64,000 nt of DNA. Origin: Panicum virgatum. Taxonomy: Eukaryota; Streptophyta; Magnoliopsida; Poales; Poaceae. This document shows, in pieces, positions 31,725 through 41,837 of the stretch. Numbering within the stretch: position 1 is the stretch's first letter; every line of letters begins with the position of its first letter. A program made the position numbers and the translations under genes. A model generated the notes under the pieces. It did not search any database and was not told where the DNA came from. It worked only from the letters and a program-made list of their open reading frames with translations. The stretch covers positions 11,897,900-11,961,899 of the forward strand of contig NC_053138.1 of the NCBI RefSeq assembly GCF_016808335.1, in the 5' to 3' direction.

Positions 31725-32229
31725 AGAGCAACTCCAGCCGAGTGACTATCCGGGTTCCTATCTGACCTTTTAGTCGCTCTGGGCCAAAAATCACCCTCCA
31801 ACGGGGCGACTATCCAGGCGACTAAAATTGGTAGCCCACCAAATTTTGGGGCAAAGCCCACAAATCTGGGTCCCTCTATCCCCTCTCTTCCTCTCCCTCT
31901 CTTCTCGCGGTGCTGGGCCTGGGAGCGAGGCGGCGGCGGCGCTTCTTCTCCGGCACCTCGCCGACGCACACGTCCTCGCGGTGCTGTGCTCCCCCGCCGC
32001 CGTGGTGGAGGTGTCGGCGCGGAGGATTGGGGAGACGTGCGGCGGCGGCGTAGATCCGGTGAGCCAGACCAGCGCGGCGCGGGCCTGCTCGCCGCTGAGG
32101 CGCGCAGCGAGCTCGCGGCTGCCGGCGCGCGCGGAGCTCTTCCAGGTGCCTCCCGCAGCCGGAGTAACCAGTGAAAGCTGCTAGCTGACGCGGTCGGATC
32201 TCTGAGCTTTCGCTCGCCGTCGGTGAAGG

Positions 32230-32565
32230 AGAAGGCGACGGGGACGAGCTCGGCCACAGCGGCGCACCACCGAGCTGGTTGCCGTAGTTGTGCAATGTGA
32301 AGGCCGCCGCCGGGCTGTCGAGGCGATGAGCCGCCTGCTGGTACTGCCGGTGCAGACGCACGCTCGCCTGCATCCTTTCGAGAGCCGACGAGGCGAAGTA
32401 GCTGTGCTGCCAGGCTGGGCTCGTGAGGAGCTGGAGGCGCGGCTCCGCCCTCGGGCGCCGGCCGCCGCCGAGCAGGCGTCGCTTGAGCTTGGTGTTCCAG
32501 TGGTTCTTGACGTCGTTGTCCAGCAGGAGCGGGTGAACAGGATCCAGCAGGACATGAACCTCGGC
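32230..32565 (-). pseudogene. Captured R2R3-MYB fragment
   Basis: The minus strand reads LLLDNDVKNHWNTKLKRRLL, the end of the R3 repeat of plant R2R3-MYB factors (consensus DNDVKNYWNTKLKK), followed by an Ala/Ser/Gln-rich tail (SSALERMQASVRLHRQYQQ). The R2 repeat and the first part of R3 are missing, so no complete DNA-binding domain remains. It lies inside the 31725-33373 element. Confidence 0.8.
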
Positions 32566-32608
32566 GGCGGCGGGCAGCAGCCTCGTGTTGTCGTCGACGG
32601 CTCCGACG

Positions 32609-33110
32609 CTCACCAAGCTCGAAGAGCTCAGGGCCTACCTGCACCACCTCCAATCGGAGAAGGCCAGTTCTGATCGATTCTTCACATTTAATTTGAGCTC
32701 TTATCTGAAGGAGGAGTTGATTCCTGAATCCTGATTGATTCTTTACGATAATTATATTCTTGTTTTGAAATTTGGCAGGAGAGCTGCACCAGGAAGGTTG
32801 CGGAGCTCATGAGCTTGTTGCAGTCTTCGTCCTTGGTGCTCGGCATGGATCCCAGGGAGATCACCGCCGCCCGCCGCGGCGACGAGCATGCCGGCGACTT
32901 CAGCGACGCCGCGATCGCGAGGCTGGCGTCGGAGATCGAGAGGCTGAGGGAGATCAAACGGAGCTGGATGGAGAAGCTGCAGGACCTGGTGGCGAGCATG
33001 CTGGAGCTGTGGAACCTGATGGACACGCCGGAGGAGGAGCAGCGGCGGTTCCAGGGCGTCGCCTGCAACATCGCTGCGTCGGAGGACGAGATCCCCGACG
33101 GTCTCCGCGA
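32609..33110 (+). pseudogene. Captured MAP65 (microtubule-associated protein 65) fragment
   Basis: MAP65/PRC1/Ase1 proteins bundle antiparallel microtubules. Exon-like 32609-32666 reads LTKLEELRAYLHHLQSEKA, then an intron (A|GTTCTG to GGCAG|GAGAGC) leads to 32779-33110. That part reads TRKVAELMSLLQSSSLVLGM, EIERLREIKRSWMEKLQDLV, LELWNLMDTPEEEQRRFQGV and NIAASEDEI, the hallmark central segment of plant MAP65. Both the N-terminal part and the conserved C-terminal microtubule-binding region are missing. It lies inside the 31725-33373 element. Confidence 0.85.
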
Positions 33111-33439
33111 CGGCGTCGGAGGAGAGGCGGCGGCGCGCTGGCGTCTGGCGGGCGGCGTGGGGCGGCGGGCGGCGGCGAGCGAGCGGGAGAGAGACGGGAG
33201 CGCGTCGGGAGAGAAGACAGGAGAGAGATGGGGCCCACTGGTCAGATGGATAGAGGCCCTATTTAGTTAGTTGGGCTGGAGCACACCTCTTATTTGGCCC
33301 TCTAAATTTTTAAAACTGGCCCTCAAAATGAAATATAGAGGCCCATTTTTAATCAGTCCACTAGAGTTGCTCTGAGGGCGGAGAACGACACGACACGCCA
33401 CGGCCATGCTCATGTCCAATTGTCCATGTGGCGCTTCGT

Positions 33440-33990
33440 TTGTTTTGTTGCTGAGTACTAGTATCTTCACGAGAATCGCTTGTTTGATTGTTTCTCCCTC
33501 CCTTCCTCCGGTCCTCACATCACAAGTCATACTGGCATACTGCCTTCCTGTGAAGCTTTGGTTGGGCTGGGACTTGACGAAAGCCATGCGCGCGCACTGG
33601 AGAAGAAACAAGTGAGCAGACCAGGCCAGGCACTTGCGGTCCAACCGTCCAACAACCTGTGTGATGGGGCCCATGACGATAACTGTACTGAACCTGTTTC
33701 TTCCGCGGCCGCACACAATCCGGTCAACGGCCATGCACGAGTCGTCGTGCGATACTGCGATGGCCAGAGCACTGGACGAGAGAGCTTGCTGCAGGGGCCG
33801 CCAACCCCTGTGTGTGTGTAACGGCACGCCGAAATCAACCTCTTGCATTGGCTGGTCACGGAACTGTCAAGATCATCATCAGTCTCCATCTCTGTTGTCA
33901 AGGTGGTCTGTCAGGATCAGTGATCTCTTTCTGTTGCACACTGGCTCTCAGCAAGGAAGCACGCACCCAGTGCGCGGAGGACGAATTAAA
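33440..33990 (+). repeat. Segmental duplication, copy A (uninterrupted)
   Basis: Contains in order CACATCACAAGTCATACTGG, CAGGCCAGGCACTTG, ACTGTACTGAAC, the junction GCTGCAGGGGCCGCCAACCC, CGGCACGCCGAAA and ATCAGTGATCTCTTTCTG. The same order is found in copy B. Copy A shows the empty site of the solo LTR at about 33797. No coding function is recognised. Confidence 0.85.
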
Positions 33991-34309
33991 GCTAATGTAT
34001 GGCTCAGCTAGAGTGCTAGACTGATCAAGCTCCAAACCTCAACTGACGGTGGCAGTGAAGTAAATAAAATACACAGAAACGGAGTAATGATCAAGCTCCA
34101 TCTTCACAAGAATCACCTGTTTGATTGTTTATCGCGGCATGCCGTTTATCCCTCCCTTGTCCCTTCCTCCAATCCTCCCTCGATCCTCACATCACAAGTC
34201 ATACTGGCTTCCTGAGAAGCTTGGTTGGGAAGAAGAGAGAAGTGAGCAGGCCAGGCCAGGCCAGGCACTTGGGGTCCAACAACCTGCAGCAAGCCCACAA
34301 TACTTAAAG

Positions 34310-34563
34310 GGGAACGTATTAGGTCCAAACTAATCTCTCTGTGCAAACTATGAAAATTTCAATCCGAATCATCGGATCAACATCTAAGGGGCATGGGGGA
34401 TTGTGTAATTTTACAATCTGAACCCGCCCTTGAATTGGGTAATCACACTTTTACAAATCCCCCTCCCACCCCTGCGCCCCTCCCCTTGGATGTTAATCTG
34501 ATGGCCCAGATTGAAGTTTCCATAGTTTGTACGGAGATGTTAGTTTGCGCCTAATATGTTCCC
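34310..34563. mobile_element. Mutator-like MITE with long TIRs
   Basis: The left arm GGGAACGTATTAGGTCCAAA is mirrored by the right arm, whose complement reads GGGAACATATTAGGCGCAAA. Pairing continues through CAAACTATGRAAAYTTCAAT, giving arms of about 55 bp. A perfect 9-bp duplication TACTTAAAG flanks it (34301-34309 and 34564-34572), as expected for Mutator-like elements. Confidence 0.92.
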
Positions 34564-34993
34564 TACTTAAAGAGCACTACAATTCCTCTAAAGTCCACGG
34601 CACGTCGAAAATTAGGCATCCTACACGAGGAACGTTATTAGAGTATTATTATTACTAGAAGAATAAGAAATCCTTCCTTCAAAAAAAATAAGAAAAAAGA
34701 AATCCCAGGACGTGGCCTTGCCGCGCTATCTTTGAATTTGACGGGCAGTATTTTAGTTTTTCCACGTCATTACCGGATTGCTTGTATTGGTTGAAAATAA
34801 ATAGGGCACGAGCGCCGAACACCTTGATCGCGATGATTTTCACGTGTGGATCGGCGCAGGTCCTCGGCGCCGTCAAGCAGAAGCAGCTGTCTATCTGGGA
34901 AATGTGAGCTGCCGGCCATGACCATGACTGTACTGAACATGTTTCTTCCCTTCCTTTGAAAGCACCCGAGATGAGAGGCTGCTGCAGGGGCCG

Positions 34994-37795
34994 TGTAACA
35001 CCCTGCCTCGCGGACAGTCCGCTCTGGGGCGGCAACGGTCCGCCCAGGTAACACCCAGATACTTATCTAGTTGTGGGCTCCGGTTGTCATATCCTCCTTC
35101 CTCCTCATTCCATCGATCAGAGACGAGCTCCGCTCGTCCGCTCGCCCCGCCGTCGCCCCCTTCCTTCGATCTCCCTCCTCCGGCCACTATACCTCGATTC
35201 CTCTCACGAGCACCTTTCCCAGCACCTCCTCCACCTTCTCCAACCCCCAGCCCGGCTTCTCCCCGGCCGGAATCTCCCCAACCACCACCGGTCACCATTG
35301 GAGCCGCTTGAAGCTTTGCTCCACCGTCGATCCGCTTCTCCGGTCATCTTCCGCCCGAACCGACCGCAAGAATGAATTTGTGGTGAGTTACTTGTGCTCC
35401 CCGGCCTTTTTCCCTTTCCATTGTGCGCCGCCGGCGCCGGTGAACGGCCGCCGCCGCCGCGGCACTTGCTGCCGCCTGTCGTACGATGTCAAAGGGACGG
35501 TCCGCCTAGGAGGGTCGGACAGTCCGCGGGCCAGGTTAGAAGTTTGTGCAGAGACGTGGTTGTCTCTGATGGTTCGCAAAATTGAACTGCGGACGGTCCG
35601 CTAAGGAGGGCCGGACAGTCCGCCGTTAGGATTAGAAATTTGTCCAGAGACGTCGTTTTCTCTGGTGGATTGGCGAAGGTGTATAGCGGACGGTCCGCTA
35701 AGGGTGAACGGACAGTCCGCCAGTCAGTCTAGAAGTTCTCCAGAAACATTGGTGGTTCTGGTGGGTCGGCCGAGTTGAACCGCGGACGGTCCTCCACTTG
35801 GGCGCGGACAGTCCGCCGGAGAGTTTTGAAATTCGTCTAGAGACGTCGTGGGTTCTGGTGGGTTGGTGGAGGTGTATTGCGGACAGTCCGCTCTTGGATC
35901 GCGGACAGTCCGCATTATAGTTCTAAGTTTATCCAGAGACGTTAGTGGTCTGGTAGGTCGGCAAATTGAGCTGCGGACAGTCCGCTGCTGCATAGCGGAC
36001 AGTCAGCTAGTCCATTATACTTATAGTTCTTTTTGTAAGTAGGAAATTTTAGTTGCACTAATTTATAACCAATGTATATGCATTTAATTGGCATTTCATA
36101 TATATTCATGCATATGCATTATTGCACCTCATTTAAGTACGCTAGATATACACGTGTGGACGTGGAGCACGCGGTGTTGGAGCCGAACCTTAAGACGGTG
36201 TTCGGTGGACATCTCCAGAAGATGGAAGAACCCGCTGACACAACCGAAGACCCGGGCCAAGGTCGGAAGGGCCCAAGGCCGAAAATAATATTAACACTAA
36301 CTTAGTGTTACTCTCAGTCAAGCCCCGGTGCACATCCTATTATTTCAAATTTATGACCCCTAAATATGTCTCTATTACTTGTGCATTAGGTTTAGAAATT
36401 ATTTGGAACCCTAATTGCATGATCCCTAGGTTCCCTTGAGTTATACTAGTATGTATAAGATGATAGAAGTGCTATGCTTAATGGTTATCGGTAGAAGACG
36501 AGTGATCTCTGGTCACTCGCGAGAAATAGGATGATTAGAAGTCGAGTAATTTCCGGTTACTCGCGAGATACAAGACATATTAATATTTCAGTATATGAGT
36601 TGTTGAATTTGATATGTAATGAATGGAGAATTGAGACCGGACAAGAATGATGAGGATATGTAGGTATGGCAGCAGGACAGGGTTTCTGGGTGTCTTAGTC
36701 CTGTCTGGGTCGGTTAAGGACCGTACCGTTGTTGGCCCTGCTGATCATGTTTGATTTGTACTAACCGCATACCGGGAGTAGGAGGTAGTCGAAACCGGTA
36801 AGCCCAGTACTGCCTTGCTTCGAAAGTACAGAACTTCTACCCACCCCTTAGGGCGAGTCGAGTGGCCGCGGAGAATCGGGATGCATATGTTTATTTTTGG
36901 TGGTCTCTCGTAGGGCTCAGCTGACTGTATGCAGGTGGGGCGGTTCTGTAGTTCGAGGCGGGGAGGAGAAAGGTTGGTGCGTGTGGTCTGACGGGGCATA
37001 CGCATGCCATGTTGGTTAGGTCCACCTTGTAAGGTTAAATCGGATCGATTCGCCGTCAGTCGCTCTCGGATATGAGCACCTTGATCACTGCGTCGCATCG
37101 TAGTATTATGATGGGATAATAAGTATATTTATATATCTATGATGATGAAAACATTGAATTATTATTGATTGCACCACTATGTTTGATATTTTATGATTCG
37201 TGGAAATATTAGATTAGAGTTAATTTATATAGAATCTGGAGCTAAAATATGGAAATTAAGGAATTACTTTAGTCGCTGTTTTCTGCAAAATAAGCCACCA
37301 GCCAAAAGTCTTGCATGTCTAGATATGTGGGCTAAGTATACCCACTGGTCGGGTAAGTCTTGCTTAGTATTAGTTGATCAGGGTTTGTTGTTTACCCTAT
37401 TTCAGGTATAGGAGCTAACTAGGCTTCACATCGGTGGGCTCGATATGGCGTCTTGTCTTCACGTCTCAGTAGTTCTCGACTTATTTAGTTTGTTTTATTT
37501 ATTCTCTAGTAAAAATGTTCTGTAAGTTAGATTCTCTTCTGCTGCTATTGTTTATTATGTGCATTTTAAATTTGAAGCTGTTTTGTAAAAGTCTTAATAT
37601 TATTTACTATTTTTGTAATATTTTATCATGCATCATGTTGGTACCTTCTGCGCTCGGCTTCGTGCAAGACTTCTGGTGTGTTTCGATCGGTCTGTGGGTT
37701 AGAAACAGACTGCCAAATTACACTTAATTAAATTAATGCGCCAAATGATGATAATTACGTTAAATTAAACATCTTAGCTCGGCGGGTCTGTCCCA
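34994..37795 (+). mobile_element. Solo LTR, about 2.8 kb
   Basis: Begins TGTAACACCC and ends TCTGTCCCA, with the TG...CA termini of LTR retrotransposons. The 5-bp flanks are GGCCG (34989-34993) and GTCCG (37796-37800), one mismatch. Copy A of the duplication shows the uninterrupted site GGGGCCGCCAACCC, confirming the insertion point. No second LTR, PBS or gag-pol is present, so unequal recombination probably removed the rest. A tandem GGACNGTCCGC array sits in its first half. Lineage not assigned. Confidence 0.88.
35490..36010. repeat. Tandem array of ~95-bp units with paired GGACRGTCCGC palindromes
   Basis: Six units start near 35495, 35590, 35687, 35782, 35881 and 35973. Most hold two near-palindromic motifs (GCGGACGGTCCGC or GCGGACAGTCCGC) about 20 bp apart, separated by a spacer containing TCCAGAGACGT and TCTGGTGGGT. 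A further pair lies at about 35005-35040. The array is inside the solo LTR. Confidence 0.9.
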
Positions 37796-38821
37796 GTCCG
37801 CCAACCCTGTGTGTGTAACGGCACGCCGAAACCAACCTCTTGCTTGGCTGGTCACGTAACTGTCAAGATCTCTGTTGTCAAGGTGGCCTGTCAGGATCAG
37901 TGATCTCTTTCTGTCACACACTGGCTCTCAGCAAGCAGGTAGCACGCACCAATATATGTCCCGTGTGAAGCGACAATGATATACCAGCGAGAATCCGGCC
38001 GGGGCCCCTAGTTTGTTTCATGTGAAGCGACAGTGCTGTCGATTGATCTAGCTAGCTTGTAATTCATCCCTTCCTCGTGCAGATGAGAGAAAGGAAATAA
38101 ACTCAAAGAGTAGAGTGTTTAGCATGCATAGGACAATTGTCGTCCTCTCCGCAAGACCGAGAGGGTTTGAGGTCGTCGCCTGATCGAACATAGAGGGCGA
38201 CGCCTCGCCGTCCCTTCACCTCGTCCCGTCTCGCCGTCGTCTAGCTAGGGCTAGCTACTAGCTGGCCGATCACGCGTGCTCATGTCATGTGGTGGTGTCG
38301 TCATCAGGTGAGGTGATCCATCCATGGCTTCGCACAGCCGCCGTCCACGCACGGTGGAGCCTCCGCGTGCTGCTCCCCCATAGCACACATTGATGCTCAA
38401 GAGTTTCGCTGCGCCAAGAGTCATTTGCTTCTGTTTCATTATTCAATTCTGTTAGGTTCAGCGGCGGTCAGAATCCGTTCTGTCTATCACCCTATATGTG
38501 TAGCAGCTTGCGGAGAATGAATCCCTAGTTCCCTACCCTAATGCAGTCCATGTCAATGCAAGTCTGGGTCTTTTGTTCCTCGTGCAGTGTCAGACAAGTC
38601 AAGCCGCAGATAGTGGTAGGATGCAAACCCCCACCTACCCAGCACATGTGACTCTACTTGCTTTCTTTTTCAACTAAACTGTGGAGCAGTCCTGCTTGGA
38701 GGCTCTCACCGGGACTAAAAGTCCCCCATGCCTCCTAGCCATTGGACTCGAGACTAATTAGTCTTGGGTCCAAATATGGCTGAGACAAATATCAAGGATT
38801 GAAGACCATTTTCTGTACCGG

Positions 38822-38958
38822 TGCTCCACCCCAAATTATTAGTCATTTTAGATTTTCTAGATACATAGATTTTACTATAGACAATATATATCTAGACGCA
38901 TAACAAAAATTATATACTTAGAAAAGTCAAAACAACTAATAATTTGGAACAGATTGAG
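38822..38958. mobile_element. Degenerate Stowaway MITE
   Basis: The left arm CTCCACCCCAAATTATTAGT and the right arm complement CTCAATCTGTTCCAAATTAT, then TAGTTGTTTTG, form Stowaway-type inverted ends. A TA follows the right end; on the left the dinucleotide has decayed to TG. Confidence 0.6.
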
Positions 38959-39387
38959 TAATTTTCCAATATTATTACAACCTAGGAACTCATCCAAACA
39001 AACCCTTTTATTAATGATATATATAGAGAAAACAAACCTTATTATGCCATTTCAAACAAAGTTGACCGCTATGCATAATTAGAGTTGCATTTTTTCCAAC
39101 TTAATGGCCATACTCAATTTATATGTGGCATGGTGAAGAAAACGCCAAAGCTATATAGGAAGAAATTGCATTTCGTTCATACTAAGATAGTTACTATACA
39201 CAACATAGACGGAGAGATATCATTATTTCTGGCCTCCATATCTATAGTCGTTAACTGTCCTGACACGTACGTACTGTATACCGTACCGTTGAAAAAAAAA
39301 CAGGCATGCAGCCATTGACCATGAAACGTCGAGGTCGACGGACGGCGGCCGGACAGCCTTAGTCCACAAAGAAAACGCGCGGTGGGT

Positions 39388-39414
39388 GGGGGGGGGGGGG
39401 GGGGGGGGGGGGGG
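39388..39414. repeat. Poly-G run (27 G)
   Basis: An uninterrupted mononucleotide G tract preceded by GGTGGGT. Its length may be unreliable in the assembly. Confidence 0.9.
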
Positions 39415-40238
39415 ATTCGCCCCCTGCGCGTAGTCGTCGTCTGGGGGGCTAAGCTAAGATCACGTGGTCTCGTCGAATAGTGTGCGTGGTATGTATCCAA
39501 AGTGTGGTAAACCCTAGACTGTGCACCCCGCAGCACACGTTGATTTTTTTCGACGCGAGGCATCCTCCATTTACATTGCACCCAATGGAAATTCCGCACA
39601 GTTCACAGAGTTATTGGGAGAGAAGGAGAGGAGAAGGAAAGAGGGGGGAGAAAAGAGAGGGAATAGTCTGATTCAGACTAGATCACGCTGCAAATATGTG
39701 ACCCAAGGTTCCCAGATCGCAGCACCCTCCAAATAATTTTACAGACCAAGTTTTACACTACTGAGTTCAAGACAACTGAGCAAAACAAAACAACTTCAGG
39801 CCCCGGACGGTTGGAGACCGCTCCCCTGCATCAGTTCAGCACACGTTGATATAGATAAGGACTTTCATCAGATGTGATATGTTTATGTCCCGATTTGTTG
39901 GTTGGTCCAAGCTAGCTGTGCCGTGTGTACGTCCAAATCAATCATAGTTTCACGTTCCTCAAAACAATCTAAGCGTATACATATGCTATATGTATATATG
40001 TTATATTAGTATATACTACCATGTTTCTATTCTATCCATTATCTATTTGGTCTGTGTATTTTAAGTTAGACTTTGACCATTTTTTATTCCTAAATCAGTA
40101 CGTGTGAAAGTACTTTGAAATATATATGCATCCCATTGTATATGCTATAAATGATTTTTAATGTAACTAAATGCCATCCAAAATTTATAATGTCTAACTA
40201 TTTCTAAAACAAAATTTACCTTGTAATAATGTTGAGTA

Positions 40239-41091
40239 TGTAACGTCCCGCCTCCCCGAAGTCGGGCCCGCTTACATCTGGCTGCTTTTTAGGACATAGA
40301 CTGTCCTCACAGACCAACAACAGTCTTTTCTGCACACTTTGTCCTCACTCGTGCGCACCCGAAAAGAACTTCCCGGTCGGTCACCCATCACCAAATTTCT
40401 CCGGGCCAAACACGCTTAACCTCGGAGTTCTTTGGAGACCGGCTTCCGGAAAAGAAGTTGCAACTTGTTGGTACGAGTATCCTATTAATCCTATTAAGCC
40501 CTGGGCCGGGGTGTCACATGCTCACCCCCTTAAGAGACCGACGTCCTCGTCGGTCAATCCCAAGCCAGGAACGTCCTCTCTTGGCCACGTCCCGTACGTC
40601 CAGTGCCAGCAGCCCTGTGCGACGTCCGTGCGTCCAGTGCCAACGGTCCCTGTGCCACGTCCGTGCGTCCAGTGCCAACGGCGCATCCCAGATGCCCGCG
40701 CACTGACCCGCCACGCACCCGTGCACATGCCGGTGGCATCTGCGCCCCCACGCGCCCGTGCTCATGCCTCCGCACTTACGCCCGTACGTGCCCGTGAAAC
40801 CGCGAGAGTCGGCTCTGATACCATTCACCCCGAGGTCGGGCCCGCTTACATCTGACTGCTTTCTAGGACATAGACTATCCTCACAGACCAACACCAGTCT
40901 TTTCTGCACACTTTGTCCTCACTCGTGCGCACCCGAAAAGAACTTCCCGGTCGGTCACCCATCACCAAATTTCTCCGGGCCAAGTACGCTTAACCTCGGA
41001 GTTCTTTGGAGACCGGCTTCCGGAAAAGAAGTTGCAACTTGTTGCTATGAGTATCCTATTAATCCTATTAAGCCATGGGCCGGGGTGTCAC
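40239..41091 (-). mobile_element. Cassandra-type TRIM (5S-bearing LTRs), complete
   Basis: A terminal-repeat retrotransposon in miniature, oriented on the minus strand. Its 3' LTR is 40239-40518; its 5' LTR is 40824-41091, which has lost about 14 bp at its inner end. The complement begins TGTGACACCCCGG and ends GGCGGGACGTTACA. Next to the 5' LTR the complement TGGTATCAGAGCC (40811-40823) is the initiator-Met tRNA primer-binding site. Next to the 3' LTR the complement AAGGGGGTGAGCA is the polypurine tract. Both LTRs hold a 5S rRNA-like core (AACTCCGAGGTTAAGCGTG, then GATGGGTGACC) that supplies a pol III type promoter in this family. The duplication GAGTA flanks it perfectly (40234-40238 and 41092-41096). 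It encodes no protein, as is normal for TRIMs. Confidence 0.93.
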
Positions 41092-41395
41092 AGAGTAGAG
41101 GGGAAATTTTTACCGGATGGTATAAATAAAAGCAGCATTTCAATCCCAAAATGTGGCCAATACTGACCACTAGCCCTAATGACACTATATTCTTGAACAA
41201 GTTTGGCCAAATTTTATCAAATGTAGCATGAAAAACTACATGGTATAGATATATTGTGCATACTTTAAAAAGCGGTCCCCTGTGGCCCTGTCCCCACAAC
41301 GAGCAGGGGCTATTGAGTGCTGACAGAAACGGGCACCTGGACTGGACAGCTCGGATGGAGGACCAGTCCACGCCCCGATCCCGATACATATATAT

Positions 41396-41735
41396 AGGCC
41401 CACCCATAAACCCCGAAAAAAAACCATCACATCGAATGTTTCGACACATATATAGAGTACTAAATGAAGTTTATTTATAAATTTTTTTTTGCATGGATGG
41501 GCTGTAAATTGCGAGACGAATCTAATGAGCCTACTTAATCCATGATTTGCAACAGTGATGCTACAGTAACAATTAGTTAATTATTGATTAATCATGGATT
41601 AATTATCATCATTAGATTCGTCTCGCGATTTACAATCCATCTGTGTAAAAAATTTTATAAATAGACTTCATTTAATATTTCAAATTAGTAAAATTCCAAC
41701 GAAATTTTTTTTGCGCTTCAACTAAACAGACCATA
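41396..41735. mobile_element. hAT-like MITE just upstream of the ALP1-like gene
   Basis: The core has opposed GCGAGACGAATCTAATGAG and CATTAGATTCGTCTCGCGA around GATGCTACAGTAA, with CTAAATGAAGTTTATTTATA mirrored on the right. The right end AACTAAACAGACCA is the family's terminus; the left end is diverged, so its coordinate is approximate. It ends about 100 bp before the ATG at 41838. Confidence 0.7.
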
Positions 41736-41837
41736 GTCACGCCACTCCTGCCGCCCTCACTCGCCCGAAGCAGGAAGCTGAGTGCCGGCAGCAGCTCACG
41801 CGACCTGATCACATACAAAAGCTGCCGTATAGATCAT

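Larger units (their letters stand above)
31725..33373. mobile_element. TIR element carrying host gene fragments (Pack-type)
   Basis: The left end is AGAGCAACTCCAG and the complement of the right end is AGAGCAACTCTAG. The interior is GC-rich and carries parts of two unrelated genes in opposite orientation: an R2R3-MYB fragment (minus) and a MAP65 fragment (plus, intron kept). No transposase is present. A convincing target duplication was not found, so superfamily (Mutator-like is my guess) and exact ends are uncertain. Confidence 0.65.
34104..37970 (+). repeat. Segmental duplication, copy B (split by two insertions)
   Basis: Matches copy A in pieces: 34104-34309, 34573-34993 (with a locally diverged stretch) and 37796-37970. 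The gaps are exactly the MITE at 34310-34563 and the solo LTR at 34994-37795. Duplication therefore predates the LTR insertion. Confidence 0.8.
37971..40238. other. Intergenic region, no gene seen
   Basis: Mixed DNA with no credible coding sequence. It contains a Stowaway remnant (38822-38958) and a poly-G run (39388-39414), both listed separately. AT-rich from 39840 to 40238. Confidence 0.5.

Noticed and set aside
32290..32673. Plus-strand open frame opposite the MYB fragment
   Set aside because: Shadow of the captured MYB sequence on the minus strand.
40371..40440. 5S rRNA gene
   Set aside because: The 5S-like core is only partial and lies inside the Cassandra LTR (again at about 40960-41030 and 54640-54710); it is a retrotransposon promoter, not a functional rRNA gene.
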